64,000 bases of DNA from CAZGSN01 sp964371655 (GTDB taxonomy: Bacteria; Desulfobacterota; Binatia; HRBIN30). Positions 53,869 to 63,286 of this stretch are shown here, piece after piece. The notes beneath the pieces were generated by a model, which made no database searches, was not told where the DNA came from, and saw only the letters and a list, made by a program, of their open reading frames with translations. Both the position numbers and the translations under genes were made by a program. Each line of letters begins with the position of its first letter. Position 1 is the first letter of the stretch. The stretch covers positions 1 through 64,000 of the forward strand of contig CAYJOD010000005.1 of assembly GCA_964371655.1 (NCBI GenBank), given 5' to 3'.

Positions 53869-54588
53869 TCAGTCAGACCAGGCAAACCTGCACATTGCAA
53901 CCGCGGCGATCGCGGCGGTCTCGGCGCGCAGGATGCCGGTGCCGAGAGAAACGACGCGACAGCCCGCGCCGATCGCAGCGTCGACCTCGGCGCGACTGAA
54001 GCCACCTTCGGGCCCAATCACCACGACCACGTGGCTCGGGGACTTGGCCGCGGCGACGACCTCGCACAGCGCCGTGCCCGACTCCTCCCAGAAAAGCAGA
54101 CGCTCGGCGGCGGGCGTCGCCTCGATCAGCTCGGATAACGCCACCGGACCGGTAATCTCCGGGACGCGCGCGCGTTGGGACTGCTTGGCCGCGCTGTGCA
54201 CGACGCGCCGCAGCCGTGCCAGCCGCTCCGCCGACAGGCCACCGACGACACGCGCGCTGCGCAACAATACGATCGAGTCGACCCCGAGCTCGGTGGCCTT
54301 CTCGACGACGAGAGCGAGCTTGTCGGCCTTGAGCAGGGACTGCGCCAGGGTCAGTCGCAGACGCGGCATCGGTGCGGCGTGCGCGGCGCTGGTGTAGCGC
54401 AGCACAGCGCGATCACGCGCCACGCTCACGACGACGGCGGCGCGCTCGACTCCGGCGCCGTCGCTGACGATGACGCCCTCGCCGGGCTCGACGCGGCGCA
54501 CTTTGAGATGACGCAGCTCGTCGCCCTGCAGCACCAGCTCGTCGCTGGCGAGATGCTCGGGGGCAACCAGAAAACGGTGGAGACTCAT
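53869..54588 (-). CDS. rsmE: 16S rRNA m3U1498 methyltransferase RsmE
   Basis: SPOUT methyltransferase that methylates U1498 of 16S rRNA. 239 residues with the N-terminal PUA-like domain (LHRFLVAPEHL) and the C-terminal knot: GPEGGFSRAEVDAA (about 190) and SLGTGILRAETA (about 213). Typical length and start. It converges with the DUF1302-like gene, and a palindrome (ACCGATCGGT, about 53857) lies between the two stops. Confidence 0.95.
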   Translation of the reverse strand: MSLHRFLVAPEHLASDELVLQGDELRHLKVRRVEPGEGVIVSDGAGVERAAVVVSVARDRAVLRYTSAAHAAPMPRLRLTLAQSLLKADKLALVVEKATELGVDSIVLLRSARVVGGLSAERLARLRRVVHSAAKQSQRARVPEITGPVALSELIEATPAAERLLFWEESGTALCEVVAAAKSPSHVVVVIGPEGGFSRAEVDAAIGAGCRVVSLGTGILRAETAAIAAVAMCRFAWSD

Positions 54589-54619
54589 CCGGCCAGCCTC
54601 GCTGAGCCCGAGTGAAAAA

Positions 54620-54770
54620 AAGGTGGTGGGTCAGTTCGATGTATTCGCCAGATGTCATCCCGAGCGGAGCGAGGGATCTGACAGCGTTTGCCCTCACGCT
54701 GAACCAGAAGATTCCTCGCCGCGGAAGTGCGATGGCTCGGAATGACAATCAAACTGACCCACTGCCGAGA
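54620..54770. repeat. Paired inverted repeat, GTCATCCCGAGCGGAGCG type
   Basis: GTGGGTCAGTTCGAT (about 54626) pairs with ATCAAACTGACCCAC (about 54750-54764), and TGTCATCCCGAGCGGAGCGA with GGCTCGGAATGACA inside. The same motif is widespread in Chloroflexi and deltaproteobacteria-like genomes. Confidence 0.7.
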
Positions 54771-54835
54771 AGGAGCGGGTGAAGCGCGGGGAGGCTGCGA
54801 GGCGCACCAAGCCAGTGCGGATGATTCCCGGCTCA

Positions 54836-55696
54836 TCACTGCCGCTCTAAGGCGAGCGCGGCCCACACTCCGTCACTTCTACGTTCGCGCACCCGGAATC
54901 CGGCGGCGCACAGGACGTCTTCCACTTGTGCGGCGTCGGTATTGATAAAGCCGGAGCACACCATGGAACCGCCGCTCGCCGTATGCACGGCGATCACGGG
55001 AGCGAGCTCGCGCAGTAAGCTGGTGAATAGATTCGCCACCACCAAGTCGACGCGCGCCGGCACCTCATCGACGCTGCCGAGAGTAGTGATGGCGGCGGCG
55101 ACATCGTTGCTAGCGGCGTTGACGTCGGTGGCCTCGCGCGCCAGCGGATCGATCTCCAGCGCCCAGATCCGCGGCACACCGAGCTTGGCGAGAGCGATGG
55201 AAAGAATCCCGGAACCCGATCCGATGTCCATCGCGGTGCTCACCTGACGCTCGTCCACGATCGCCTCGGCGAGCTCCAGACACAAACGCGTGCTGGCGTG
55301 CTGCCCGGTGCCGAAGGCCATGCCGGGGTCGATGACGATGGCAATGCGGTCGTCCGGGCGCTCCTCGGTCCACGGCGGGCAAACGAACAGGCGCTTGCCG
55401 ATGAACAGTGGTTCGAAATGCAAGCGCCAGGTTTCGGCCCAGTCCTCCTGGTCGACCGTGCGCAGCGACAAAATATCCTCGCCGACCTCTTCCCCGGTGG
55501 CAAAAGCGCCAATCTCGCGCGCATAGCGCTCAACCTCGACCAGCGGCGGGTCGGACGAGAAGTAGGCTTTGAGCCGCACCAGGCCGTCGCGCTCCTCTTC
55601 TTCGACCCCGGTACTGCCGTGATCGAACAAGAAACTGGAGACGACTTCGGCATACTCATTCGGAACTATGATGGTGAGCTCGGTCCACACAGGCAT
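54836..55696 (-). CDS. prmA: Ribosomal protein L11 methyltransferase PrmA
   Basis: SAM-dependent methyltransferase modifying ribosomal protein L11. 286 residues: N-terminal substrate-recognition domain (WTELTIIVPNEYAEVVSSFL) and a Rossmann methyltransferase domain with PGMAFGTGQHASTRLCLE (about 130) and DIGSGSGILSIALAKLG (about 165). prmA and rsmE are neighbours in many genomes, as here with 250 bases and a repeat between them. Confidence 0.95.
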   Translation of the reverse strand: MPVWTELTIIVPNEYAEVVSSFLFDHGSTGVEEEERDGLVRLKAYFSSDPPLVEVERYAREIGAFATGEEVGEDILSLRTVDQEDWAETWRLHFEPLFIGKRLFVCPPWTEERPDDRIAIVIDPGMAFGTGQHASTRLCLELAEAIVDERQVSTAMDIGSGSGILSIALAKLGVPRIWALEIDPLAREATDVNAASNDVAAAITTLGSVDEVPARVDLVVANLFTSLLRELAPVIAVHTASGGSMVCSGFINTDAAQVEDVLCAAGFRVRERRSDGVWAALALERQ

Positions 55697-55711
55697 CGGT
55701 CACGTATCGCA

Positions 55712-55848
55712 TGACCAGTGGTCAGTGGCCAGTGGCCAGTGGTCGGTGTTCGGTGTTCAGTGTTCAGTAAGCCACTGACCACGGGCCACCGACCACTGAC
55801 CACTGTTCTTCCTACTGATCACCGACCACTGACCACCGACCACTGTCC
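55712..55848. repeat. Low-complexity paired repeat, CAGTGGTCAGTGG type
   Basis: GACCAGTGGTCAGTGGCCAG units run 55712-55768 and the complementary units ACTGACCACGGGCCACCGAC run from 55773 to 55848. The right side overlaps the last 12 codons of the EamA gene. Confidence 0.8.
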
Positions 55849-56732
55849 GCGTCTGGTGCGGTGACGAACACGGCGACGCCGACGGCGACGAGCAGCATGC
55901 CCATCCATTGCGGCGGCGTCGGCGAGTCGCCGACGAGCAGGAAGGTTGCGCCGAGCGACAAAATAGGAGTCGAGGGGACGACGATGGCGGTGGTGCGGGT
56001 GAGGTCGAGGCGGGTCACAGCCTGATACCACGCCAAGGTGCCGGCGAAGCTCAACACCAGGCCTTGCACGACGAGCAACGGGATCGTCGCACCAAGCTCG
56101 GCGAAGGGAGGCAACGTAGGCGGTCCCTCGGTCAGCAGCCAACACAGCACGAGGAAGGCGGCGCCAAAGATGTAGCGCCCGGCCGTCAGACTCGCCGGCG
56201 CGACGCCGCGCAGGCCGCGCAGAACGATGAGATGGGAGATCTGCCAGCACAAGGGTGTGAAGAGCAGCAGCCACACGCCGAGCGACGGAACCACGCCGCT
56301 GGCGCCGACGGCGAGAAAGATGCCAGCCAGCAGAGCACCGATGGCAACCACGCGGCGCAGCGTGGGCCGGTGGCCGAGGAACGCCCACGCCATCAGCAGC
56401 GAGTACAACGGCTCGATCTGTAAACACAGCACCGACTCGATCGGGTTGGTGCGCTGCGCCCCCATGAAGAACAGAAGGAACGCCAGGCCGGTACCGAACG
56501 CGGCTGTGGCGGCCAAGCGCGATGCGGTGGAAACCTGAAAGAGGATTCCGATTTCGCCGCGCCGTAGGAGCAGGCCGAGGCCGAAGATTGCCGCCAGACC
56601 CGACGTCGCCATGGCCACGAACAGCGCCGTGCCATGATTCGTCGTCAGCTTCGCCACCGCCGGGATGAATGCACCGTTGAGCGCGCACAGAGCGGCAAAC
56701 AAAAGGCCGAGACGTTCTTGTTGGTAGGGCAT
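55812..56732 (-). CDS. EamA-family (DMT) transporter
   Basis: A 306-residue inner-membrane transporter of the drug/metabolite superfamily with ten predicted helices in two EamA repeats (first from LGLLFAALCALNGAFIPAV; second near PLCWQISHLIVLRGLRG). ATG 56732 gives the standard N-terminus. The last residues (DSGRWSVVGDQ) are encoded inside the CAGTGGTCAGTGG repeat, so the stop codon seems to have been supplied by the repeat. Substrate unknown. Confidence 0.88.
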   Translation of the reverse strand: MPYQQERLGLLFAALCALNGAFIPAVAKLTTNHGTALFVAMATSGLAAIFGLGLLLRRGEIGILFQVSTASRLAATAAFGTGLAFLLFFMGAQRTNPIESVLCLQIEPLYSLLMAWAFLGHRPTLRRVVAIGALLAGIFLAVGASGVVPSLGVWLLLFTPLCWQISHLIVLRGLRGVAPASLTAGRYIFGAAFLVLCWLLTEGPPTLPPFAELGATIPLLVVQGLVLSFAGTLAWYQAVTRLDLTRTTAIVVPSTPILSLGATFLLVGDSPTPPQWMGMLLVAVGVAVFVTAPDADSGRWSVVGDQ

Positions 56733-56908
56733 CGGTAGTACGTTCTCAGTTCTTGTGTCCGGGCCTATCGTGGAGTGCGCCCGCAATCGAACGCCTATCG
56801 CGGATCGCATATCGCATATCGCTGATGACCTGTCGTCCTACGTCTTTGGGGAAGGGCCGCGGTGCGGTTGGGGCGATAAGCGATACGCGATAGGCGACCT
56901 GCATGGGC
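56733..56908. other. Intergenic, short palindromic words
   Basis: Contains quasi-repeats CGCATATCGC and GCGATAAGCGATACGCGATA, another low-complexity paired pattern (about 56790-56900). No gene. Confidence 0.5.
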
Positions 56909-58018
56909 TCAGAGTACTGGCTTGGCGGACTTCGCCTCCGCCGGATGATCCTGTCGCAGCAAGACGCGATCGCTCTTGGGCTGATCGTGGAGACCGGGAA
57001 TGCCGATGCCTTGAATGTGCACGGCGTTGGCGCCTTCCTCGTAGCGCGGCAGCTTTCCTTCGAGACGCCAGACTCGGTACGCCAACGCGGCGGAGAGGAC
57101 GCGAACCGGGTAGTCGCGCGGCAGATTCTGCAGATAGGGCTGGATGGTGACGAAGTCGCGCGCGCCGTACTGCTTCATGATCGAACGCAGGCCGCCGTTT
57201 TTGGGGCCGATGTTGTAGGCGAGCAGTCCCAAGAAGAGATCGCCGTGCATCTGCCCCAGGTAGTGGCGCATGGTGGCGGCGGCGACCAAGGCGTTGTGGC
57301 GTTGATTGAGCGGATCGAGCTCGCTGACACCAAGCCGTTTGCGCACCAGATCGATAGCCACCTGGGGTGGAGAGGTAAGTTGGAAGAGACCGCGCCCGCC
57401 GTCCTTACTGTCGTGCGGATAGAAAGACGATTCGGTGGCGCCGATACCGATGAGGATCTCGGGATCGATGGCGTAGATCTTTGCCGCCTCGAGGATCGTG
57501 GGCTCGAAGACGCCGGCGCGGTCGAGGATGCGCTGCATCTGCGTCAGGTCGGAGCGGCGATAGGCAGCAAACACCTGGTGCGCGATAGTGTTGCGCTCGG
57601 CCTCGGCCGAGCCGCCGACGAGGGTGCGCAGGCTCTCGACCTGGTGATCGAAGTCCGCACGCAGCGACAATCGCCACGCCCCGACAGCAGCGAGTACGGC
57701 AATCGTGGCCGGAAGCAGCACGGCCTTGGTCATCAACCAGGCACGTAACGGCAGCCACAGGCGAAAGAGGACCGCGCCGGCTACCAGCATGGCGAGGATG
57801 CAAGCCGCGAACGGCACGAGATTCGACCACAGTCCAGCTCCGGCAAACCACTCGGTTGCGTGCCCCAATCCCAGGATGACGGCGAACAGCGCAGCGATCA
57901 GGAAGGCAACGATCTCGGTTCCAAGAATGAGACTGCGTAGCCAGAATCGCCGCCGCTGCGGTGGCGCGGTCGGCGGACCCTTCAATGAAGAACCACGCCT
58001 CTTCTTGTTGCTCGGCAT
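56909..58018 (-). CDS. Membrane-anchored lytic transglycosylase (SLT domain)
   Basis: A 369-residue protein with three or four N-terminal membrane helices (about 25-145) and a C-terminal SLT domain. The catalytic Glu is in IGIGATESSFYPHDS (about 238), followed by GGRGLFQLTSPP and LLAYNIGPKNGG. It should cleave peptidoglycan glycan strands at the periplasmic face. Multi-helix anchoring is unusual for this domain. ATG 58018 is preferred to a far-upstream start at 58195 that runs into repeat sequence. Confidence 0.85.
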   Translation of the reverse strand: MPSNKKRRGSSLKGPPTAPPQRRRFWLRSLILGTEIVAFLIAALFAVILGLGHATEWFAGAGLWSNLVPFAACILAMLVAGAVLFRLWLPLRAWLMTKAVLLPATIAVLAAVGAWRLSLRADFDHQVESLRTLVGGSAEAERNTIAHQVFAAYRRSDLTQMQRILDRAGVFEPTILEAAKIYAIDPEILIGIGATESSFYPHDSKDGGRGLFQLTSPPQVAIDLVRKRLGVSELDPLNQRHNALVAAATMRHYLGQMHGDLFLGLLAYNIGPKNGGLRSIMKQYGARDFVTIQPYLQNLPRDYPVRVLSAALAYRVWRLEGKLPRYEEGANAVHIQGIGIPGLHDQPKSDRVLLRQDHPAEAKSAKPVL

Positions 58019-58531
58019 GGCACCGAAGCGGCTCACGCGACCGACGAGCTGTTGTGCGATTTGACTTACCACCACCCATCCCACCAAGCGCCTGGATCCT
58101 ACCAGATGTCCGCAGCCGGCTGGAGAGCAGAAATTGGAAAAGAATACTCGAACAACGTGCACCGATCGCAGCACATGGCGTTGGAGATCCCGCAAGTCAC
58201 CGCTCCCTAACGGTCGCGGCTCCGGTCGAGATCAGCAGCCATTGGGTAGGGTGGGCATCGCCCACCAATTCTGCGCGCCAGACTGGAGAGCAGAAATTGG
58301 AAAAGAATACGCCAACGCCGCGTGGTGGTCCGATGGACGCGCGTCCGTCGATCGTTCTTTCTATTGTTTGCCTGCTAGCCCGAATGCCAGGGCAATGTTC
58401 ACGCAAAGCCAAACGGGTACCCACAAGGGGTACCCCTACAGGACCCAATTCATGCAGATTGTAGGGGCAACCCTTGTGGTTGCCCTCGCTTGCTCATCCT
58501 TGGCGTGAGTCCTTGTCTTTTCGAATCGCAC
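58019..58531. repeat. Intergenic repeat cluster
   Basis: Holds two direct copies of a 24-base word (GGAGAGCAGAAATTGGAAAA then GAATAC; 58122 and 58285), a GGTAGGGTGGGCATCGCCCACC hairpin near 58244, a word CACCGCTCCCTAACGGTCGC (58198) shared with 63078, and the pair GGGTACCCACAAGGGGTACC / TGTAGGGGCAACCCTTGTGG (58420-58483). No gene is supported. Confidence 0.7.
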
Positions 58532-61087
58532 CTACCGCAGCGCCCGCCGCAGCGCTGGCTGCAGGCGCTGCACCGCGGCGGCATCGATCGCCAGCTGCTC
58601 GCTGACCTGCGCGGTGGTCTCGCGTGATTCCTCGGTGACGTTGGCGCTGAGAAACGCGCGCGCTTCGGTGGCCGCCGGCTCGTAGGTGAGCTGGCCCAGG
58701 CCGCGCACCAGGTTCTGAAGTAGCATCGGATCCATGAGCTTGGTCAGCGCCTGCCAATGGGTACGCACGAATCGCCACGTCAGCGGCCGCGCCGCGCGCC
58801 GGCTGAAGAGACCACCGAAGAGGTGGGCACGGTCCTGCGCGCGCACCTCATCGGTAAGAGTCAGGTCGAGCGTACGCTGGATGAGGGCGGGCACTTCGAA
58901 CGCGGTCAGCGACAGGAGGAAACGCTGCTCCTCTTCGGGATCGGTCGAGGCGTTGTGTTTGCGCTCCACATAACGATCGTAGAGCTCGGCATCGCCGTCG
59001 CGAGCCGCCAACCCGACGACGACCGAGGCGAGGTTCGGATCCAGACTGGTGCGGTCGGCAAGGTAACGCTCGGTGCGCCGCATCGCTTCTTGTCGCAGCG
59101 CCGGGGCGCGGCCGCCGTTACCGAGCGCGCCGATGATCGCGGCGCGCCGTTGTCGTTCATCCGCCGCTTCGTTGGCTTGCGGATCCCAGCCGAGCTTGTC
59201 GAATTGCGGCTGATAGTAGGCGCGCACGAAAGCTTCGAAACGCGGCCGCACGTCGTCGGCAACGGCGTGCAAGCTCAGCCATCCCAGCTGCTCGCTGAGC
59301 ACGGCGACAACGGCGCGATCGGTTTCCTGGCGGTAGCCTTCGAGCATCTGCAGATAGGCTTCGATCGATACGTGTCCGGCCTTGAGCAGGGCCCACTGGT
59401 TGTCGGCGAGGATGAGCCGTTCGTGCGGCGCCAGCACTCGTTGCAGCACACCGGCAAGCTTGGCGAGCGAGTCGTCGTCGAGGGCGAAACGGTAGAAGCC
59501 GCTGGCACCTTGATTGGGGAAGTACCAGTCGGCGTTGGGGAGAATCACCTCGGTGCTTTCGCCCTCGAGGAGAACGCGTTGCTCGGCAACGTCCTGGCCG
59601 CGCCCGTACTTGATGACCAGCGGCACCGGCCAGAGCTGCGCCTTGGCCGCGTCGGCCGATGCCGGATCGGAGAAGAAGCGCTCCTGGCGCAGGGTGAGAC
59701 GCAGATCGTTGCCGGCGCGCTGCGCGGCGCTGTGGACGAGCGGGTGTCCCGGCTCCTTGATCCAAGCGTTGGCAATGGCGGCGACGTCACGGCCCGAGGC
59801 GACGCCGAGCTCGCGCCAGAAGTCGTCGGCCGTGGCGTTGGCCTCACGGTAGCGGTTCAAGTAGGTGCGTACGCCGCTGCGGAACGAGTCGGCGCCGAGG
59901 AATCCTTCGATCATGCGCACCACCGCCGCGCCCTTCCAGTAGGTGATGACGTCGAAGCGTTCGGTTGCCTGCTTGGCGTTCTTCACCTCGAACGAGATCG
60001 GATGCGTCGACACCAAGGCGTCGAGGGTAAACGGGCGGCTGAGCGTCGCCACGAAGTCGCGCCACAAACCCCATTCCGGCATCAGATCGGCGCCGACCTT
60101 GTAACCGACGAAGGTCGCGAACGACTCGTTCAGCCACAGGTCGTTCCACCACACCATGGTCACCAAGTCGCCCCACCACATGTGTGTGAGCTCGTGCGCC
60201 GCGGTGTAGAAGATCCCCTTGAGCGCCTGTGTCGAGGCGCGCTGGGGATCGGCGGCAATTGCCGTCAAGCGGTAGGTAATCGCCCCGGGGTTTTCCATCG
60301 CCCCGGCCTCGAAGTCGGGCACGCCGATCGCGTCAACCTTGCCGTACGGATAAGGAATCGCGGTGTAGTCCTCGAGATACGTCAGCGAGCGCGCGTGCGC
60401 GTCGCGCGCAAAGGCGCCCTTGTCGGCCATGCCGCGCGGCAAGACGACACGCACCGGCACGCCGCTGGGCGTGGAGACGGTGTCGGTCATCTCGAACGGG
60501 CCAATGCAGTAGGCGACGAGGTACGAGGAAATCGGCGGCGTCTCGCGGAAGCGTAGCTCGCTGCGACCATCGGGAAGCGCGCGTGATTCGATGAGCGCAC
60601 CGTTGGAGACCGCGACCGCGTTGGACGGGATCACCAGGGTAATGGCGAAGCGCGCCTTGAACTCGGGCTCGTCGAAGCAGGGAAAGGCGCGGCGCGCGTC
60701 GGCGGCTTCGAACTGTGTCGAGGCATAGCGGGCCCCGTCCTTCTGCGAGCGGTAGAAGCCGCGCAGCCGCTCCAGGATCACACCGTTGAAATGCAGATCG
60801 AGATAGGCGGTGCCGGGCGCGAGCGCTTCGTCGAGTTGCACGATCGCCGTCTCCGCTTCGCGGTTGTAAACGACGGTGGCCTTGTGGTCCTCGCCGGCAC
60901 TGACAGCGGTCGCCGCGGTGATGTCGAGATCGACGGCGTGCAGGACGATCTCGGTTACCGGCTTCTTGATCCGAACCTCGATACGTTCGGAGCCCGTGAA
61001 GCACCAGTGTTCCAGATCCGCCTCGATGCGCAGGTCACAGCGCACGGGCATGACGTTTTTGGAAAGTCGGAAGTCGCGATCACTCAT
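58532..61087 (-). CDS. pepN: M1-family zinc aminopeptidase
   Basis: An 851-residue aminopeptidase, gluzincin type. Visible motifs: GAMENPG exopeptidase motif (about 262), HELTHMWWGD zinc motif (about 295) with WLNES containing the third ligand 18 residues on, and the catalytic Tyr region VITYWKGAAVVRM (about 380). The C-terminal ERAP1_C-like helical domain fills residues 520-840. Most likely cytosolic; no signal peptide. The start is standard (MSDRDFRLSKNVMPVRCDLR). The gene symbol is by family. Confidence 0.93.
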   Translation of the reverse strand: MSDRDFRLSKNVMPVRCDLRIEADLEHWCFTGSERIEVRIKKPVTEIVLHAVDLDITAATAVSAGEDHKATVVYNREAETAIVQLDEALAPGTAYLDLHFNGVILERLRGFYRSQKDGARYASTQFEAADARRAFPCFDEPEFKARFAITLVIPSNAVAVSNGALIESRALPDGRSELRFRETPPISSYLVAYCIGPFEMTDTVSTPSGVPVRVVLPRGMADKGAFARDAHARSLTYLEDYTAIPYPYGKVDAIGVPDFEAGAMENPGAITYRLTAIAADPQRASTQALKGIFYTAAHELTHMWWGDLVTMVWWNDLWLNESFATFVGYKVGADLMPEWGLWRDFVATLSRPFTLDALVSTHPISFEVKNAKQATERFDVITYWKGAAVVRMIEGFLGADSFRSGVRTYLNRYREANATADDFWRELGVASGRDVAAIANAWIKEPGHPLVHSAAQRAGNDLRLTLRQERFFSDPASADAAKAQLWPVPLVIKYGRGQDVAEQRVLLEGESTEVILPNADWYFPNQGASGFYRFALDDDSLAKLAGVLQRVLAPHERLILADNQWALLKAGHVSIEAYLQMLEGYRQETDRAVVAVLSEQLGWLSLHAVADDVRPRFEAFVRAYYQPQFDKLGWDPQANEAADERQRRAAIIGALGNGGRAPALRQEAMRRTERYLADRTSLDPNLASVVVGLAARDGDAELYDRYVERKHNASTDPEEEQRFLLSLTAFEVPALIQRTLDLTLTDEVRAQDRAHLFGGLFSRRAARPLTWRFVRTHWQALTKLMDPMLLQNLVRGLGQLTYEPAATEARAFLSANVTEESRETTAQVSEQLAIDAAAVQRLQPALRRALR

Positions 61088-61164
61088 AGGTAGGTTCTCT
61101 AGCGTCCGCAGCGGTGCACCGCCAAAGCCGCACGGGCATGAGGAGCGACGCGTGCTGACTCGGA

Positions 61165-61222
61165 TTTCAGTTTTCAGTGTTCAGTTTTCAGTGTTCGGTG
61201 TTCAGTGTTCAGTGTTCGGGCT
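61165..61222. repeat. TTCAGTGTTCAG tandem
   Basis: Tandem of 9-base units (TTTTCAGTGTTCAGTTTTCA, TGTTCGGTGTTCAG) between the aminopeptidase start and the surE stop. Same kind of unit as in 55740-55770. Confidence 0.7.
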
Positions 61223-62032
61223 TCACGCTTCAGGTTTTGCGCCGGTCGTGCACAAGGCGCGCGCCAGCTTCTCCGCTACAGGCGCACCCAGGTCCAGTCG
61301 CAACGGTGCAATCGAAACGGCGCCGCGGCGGAAGACCTCCATGTCGCCGTCGGGCGCCGACTCGATCTCCCACAACGCTTCGAAGCTGTGCTCGTAGCCA
61401 CCGTTCTGTCCAGCGGCGAACAGGGCACCGTAGCGCGAGCGCGTCACCCGCGAGATCTCGCGCGGTGTGGCGATGGTTGCATCGGCGGGCATGTTGACCG
61501 TGAACAGATCGACTTCGGGTGGAAAGCCTTCGCGCAGCAGGGCAGCGGTGAGGTCGGCGCCCACCTCGGCCACCGACTGCGGTCGGTCGCCGAGGGCGTC
61601 GATGCGTTGCATTCCCGCCAATCCATAGGCGTCATGCGGCATCGCCATCGACAAGGCGATCGACGGAACCCCGGCGATCCAAGCTTCAATCGCGGCGCCG
61701 ACAGTGCCGCTCGACATCAAGAACGCCGTCGAGAAGTTGAGCCCGAGATTGACGCCGGACACGACCATGTCCGGTTTGTCGGGAAAAATCCTGTGCACCG
61801 CGAGGTTGACGCAATCGGCCGGTGAGCCGCTGACGGCAAACATCGGGATACCGCCGCGCGTGGTCTCGGTGACATGCACCGCGCCGAAGCGCGTGATCGC
61901 CTTGCCAATCCAACTGCGTTCGACGGTGGGTACGACGACCCGAACCGAGCCTAGTTTCTGCAGCTCACGGACGAGAGGAACCAGCGTCGGCGAATCGATG
62001 CCATCATCATTGCTCACCAGGATTATCGGCAT
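61223..62032 (-). CDS. surE: 5'/3'-nucleotidase SurE
   Basis: A 269-residue metal-dependent nucleoside monophosphatase that also takes part in survival in stationary phase. The N-terminal active-site motif VSNDDGIDSPT (residues 5-15) and the SGVNLGLNF region (about 100) hold the metal ligands. ATG 62032 is chosen because the family starts MPIILVSNDDG; the upstream extension lies in a repeat. Commonly next to pcm, which is not seen here. Confidence 0.95.
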   Translation of the reverse strand: MPIILVSNDDGIDSPTLVPLVRELQKLGSVRVVVPTVERSWIGKAITRFGAVHVTETTRGGIPMFAVSGSPADCVNLAVHRIFPDKPDMVVSGVNLGLNFSTAFLMSSGTVGAAIEAWIAGVPSIALSMAMPHDAYGLAGMQRIDALGDRPQSVAEVGADLTAALLREGFPPEVDLFTVNMPADATIATPREISRVTRSRYGALFAAGQNGGYEHSFEALWEIESAPDGDMEVFRRGAVSIAPLRLDLGAPVAEKLARALCTTGAKPEA

Positions 62033-62070
62033 GCGGGGCGTGCTAGCAGTGCCCGTCGTTGCGCCGCAAG

Positions 62071-62228
62071 GAAGGAAGAAGACGCGGAGACGCGGAGACA
62101 CGGAGACGCGGAGACCAAGAGCGAACATCTCCGTGTCTCCCCTCTCCGCATCTCCGAGTCTTCCTAACTCCGCGTCTCCGTGTCTCCGTGTCTCCGCGTC
62201 TTCCTCACCCAGCGTCTCCGTGTCTTCC
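62071..62228. repeat. Paired inverted repeat, CGGAGACACGG type
   Basis: AAGACGCGGAGACGCGGAGA units (62078-62114) and complementary CTCCGTGTCTCC units (62128-62228) with a short centre. Fills the gap between surE and the SDR gene. Confidence 0.85.
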
Positions 62229-62993
62229 CTATCCCGCCATGGTCAGACCACCGCTGACGCTGAGCACCTGCCCGGTGATGAAGTCGGAGTCGGGCGACGC
62301 AAAGAAGGCGACGGCGGCGGCGATCTCTTGCGGTTTCGCCAGGCGTCGAAACGGCACCGCGCGCGTCATCGCTTCGATGATCTTGGCACCGTCGGGGCGG
62401 CTGACGATCTCTGCAATCAGGGCGGTGTCGGTGGGACCGGGACAGACGACGTTGACGTTGATGTGGTAACGGGCCAGCTCGCGCGCCAGCGTTTTCGAGA
62501 AGGAGATGACTCCACCCTTGCACGCCGAGTACACCGCTTCCCCGGTGCTGCCGACGCGCGCACCGTCGGAGCTGATGCTGATGATTTTGCCGCGACCGGC
62601 GCCGATCATCTCGTCGATGACGGTGCGCGTACAATAAATCGGACCTTTGAGGTTGATGTCGATCAGCCGATCCCAGAGCTCGGGGCTGTTATCGACGAAC
62701 GGCTCGATGTGATCCCAGCCGGCGTTGTTCACCAGAATGGTGATCGCACCGAAGGCGGCACGCACCGATTCGAACGCCGCTTTGACGGCCGCCAAGCTGG
62801 TGATATCCGCTTCCACAGCGAGCCCTCGTGCCTTGCTTCTCTCGATGAGGTCAACGGTTTCGCGCGCGCCGGCGAGGTTGCGATCAAGGACGGCGACGGC
62901 TGCGCCGGCGGCGCCGAGGCGTTCGGCAATGGCGCGTCCAATCCCACTCCCGGCACCGGTGACAACGACGACCTGTCCTGCGAGGTTGCTCAT
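62229..62993 (-). CDS. Short-chain dehydrogenase/reductase (3-oxoacyl-ACP reductase/BadH-like)
   Basis: A 254-residue classical SDR: VVVTGAGSGIGRAIA (cofactor glycine motif, residues 8-21), NNAG (about 87), catalytic Ser (SISS, about 140) and YSACKGG (about 155) with the final SVSGGLTMAG. Closest in style to 2-hydroxycyclohexanecarboxyl-CoA dehydrogenase-like and FabG-like enzymes; the exact substrate is unclear. ATG 62993 gives the canonical MSNLAGQVV start. Confidence 0.9.
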   Translation of the reverse strand: MSNLAGQVVVVTGAGSGIGRAIAERLGAAGAAVAVLDRNLAGARETVDLIERSKARGLAVEADITSLAAVKAAFESVRAAFGAITILVNNAGWDHIEPFVDNSPELWDRLIDINLKGPIYCTRTVIDEMIGAGRGKIISISSDGARVGSTGEAVYSACKGGVISFSKTLARELARYHINVNVVCPGPTDTALIAEIVSRPDGAKIIEAMTRAVPFRRLAKPQEIAAAVAFFASPDSDFITGQVLSVSGGLTMAG

Positions 62994-63077
62994 GGCTCGC
63001 AACCTACCGCGTGTGCAACGCCATGGGAACGCGGGGTAGACTCCCTAGTCGGCGACGGTGCGGGAGCTCCCACGAAT

Positions 63078-63158
63078 CACCGCTCCCTTACGGTCACGGC
63101 TCAGGTCGAGCTCCACAGGTGTTTGCTAGGTCAGAGCCGCGACCGTAAGGGAGCGGTG
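63078..63158. repeat. Paired inverted repeat, CTCCCTTACGGTCACGG type
   Basis: Arms of about 25 bases with one or two mismatches around a ~35-base centre; one arm is also present alone at 58198. Confidence 0.75.
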
Positions 63159-63207
63159 CACTCGGGTGACTGTGCGCGACGCAGCCGCGCTCGCCAGAGG
63201 CCGACCG

Positions 63208-63286
63208 ACGAGGGCGTGCAGCCGCACGCCCCTCCAAAGAAACCAAGGAACCCCGACCAACGTAGGGGCGCGCGGCTGCGCGCCCT
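63208..63286. repeat. Paired GC hairpins (GCAGCCGC type)
   Basis: GGGCGTGCAGCCGCACGCCC and TAGGGGCGCGCGGCTGCGCG are each nearly self-complementary and also pair with each other. A common dispersed repeat type in GC-rich genomes. Confidence 0.65.

Noticed and set aside
58757..60556. Long plus-strand open frame of 599 codons
   Set aside because: Antisense to the M1 aminopeptidase gene, whose motifs are unmistakable; the plus frame has no family-like sequence.
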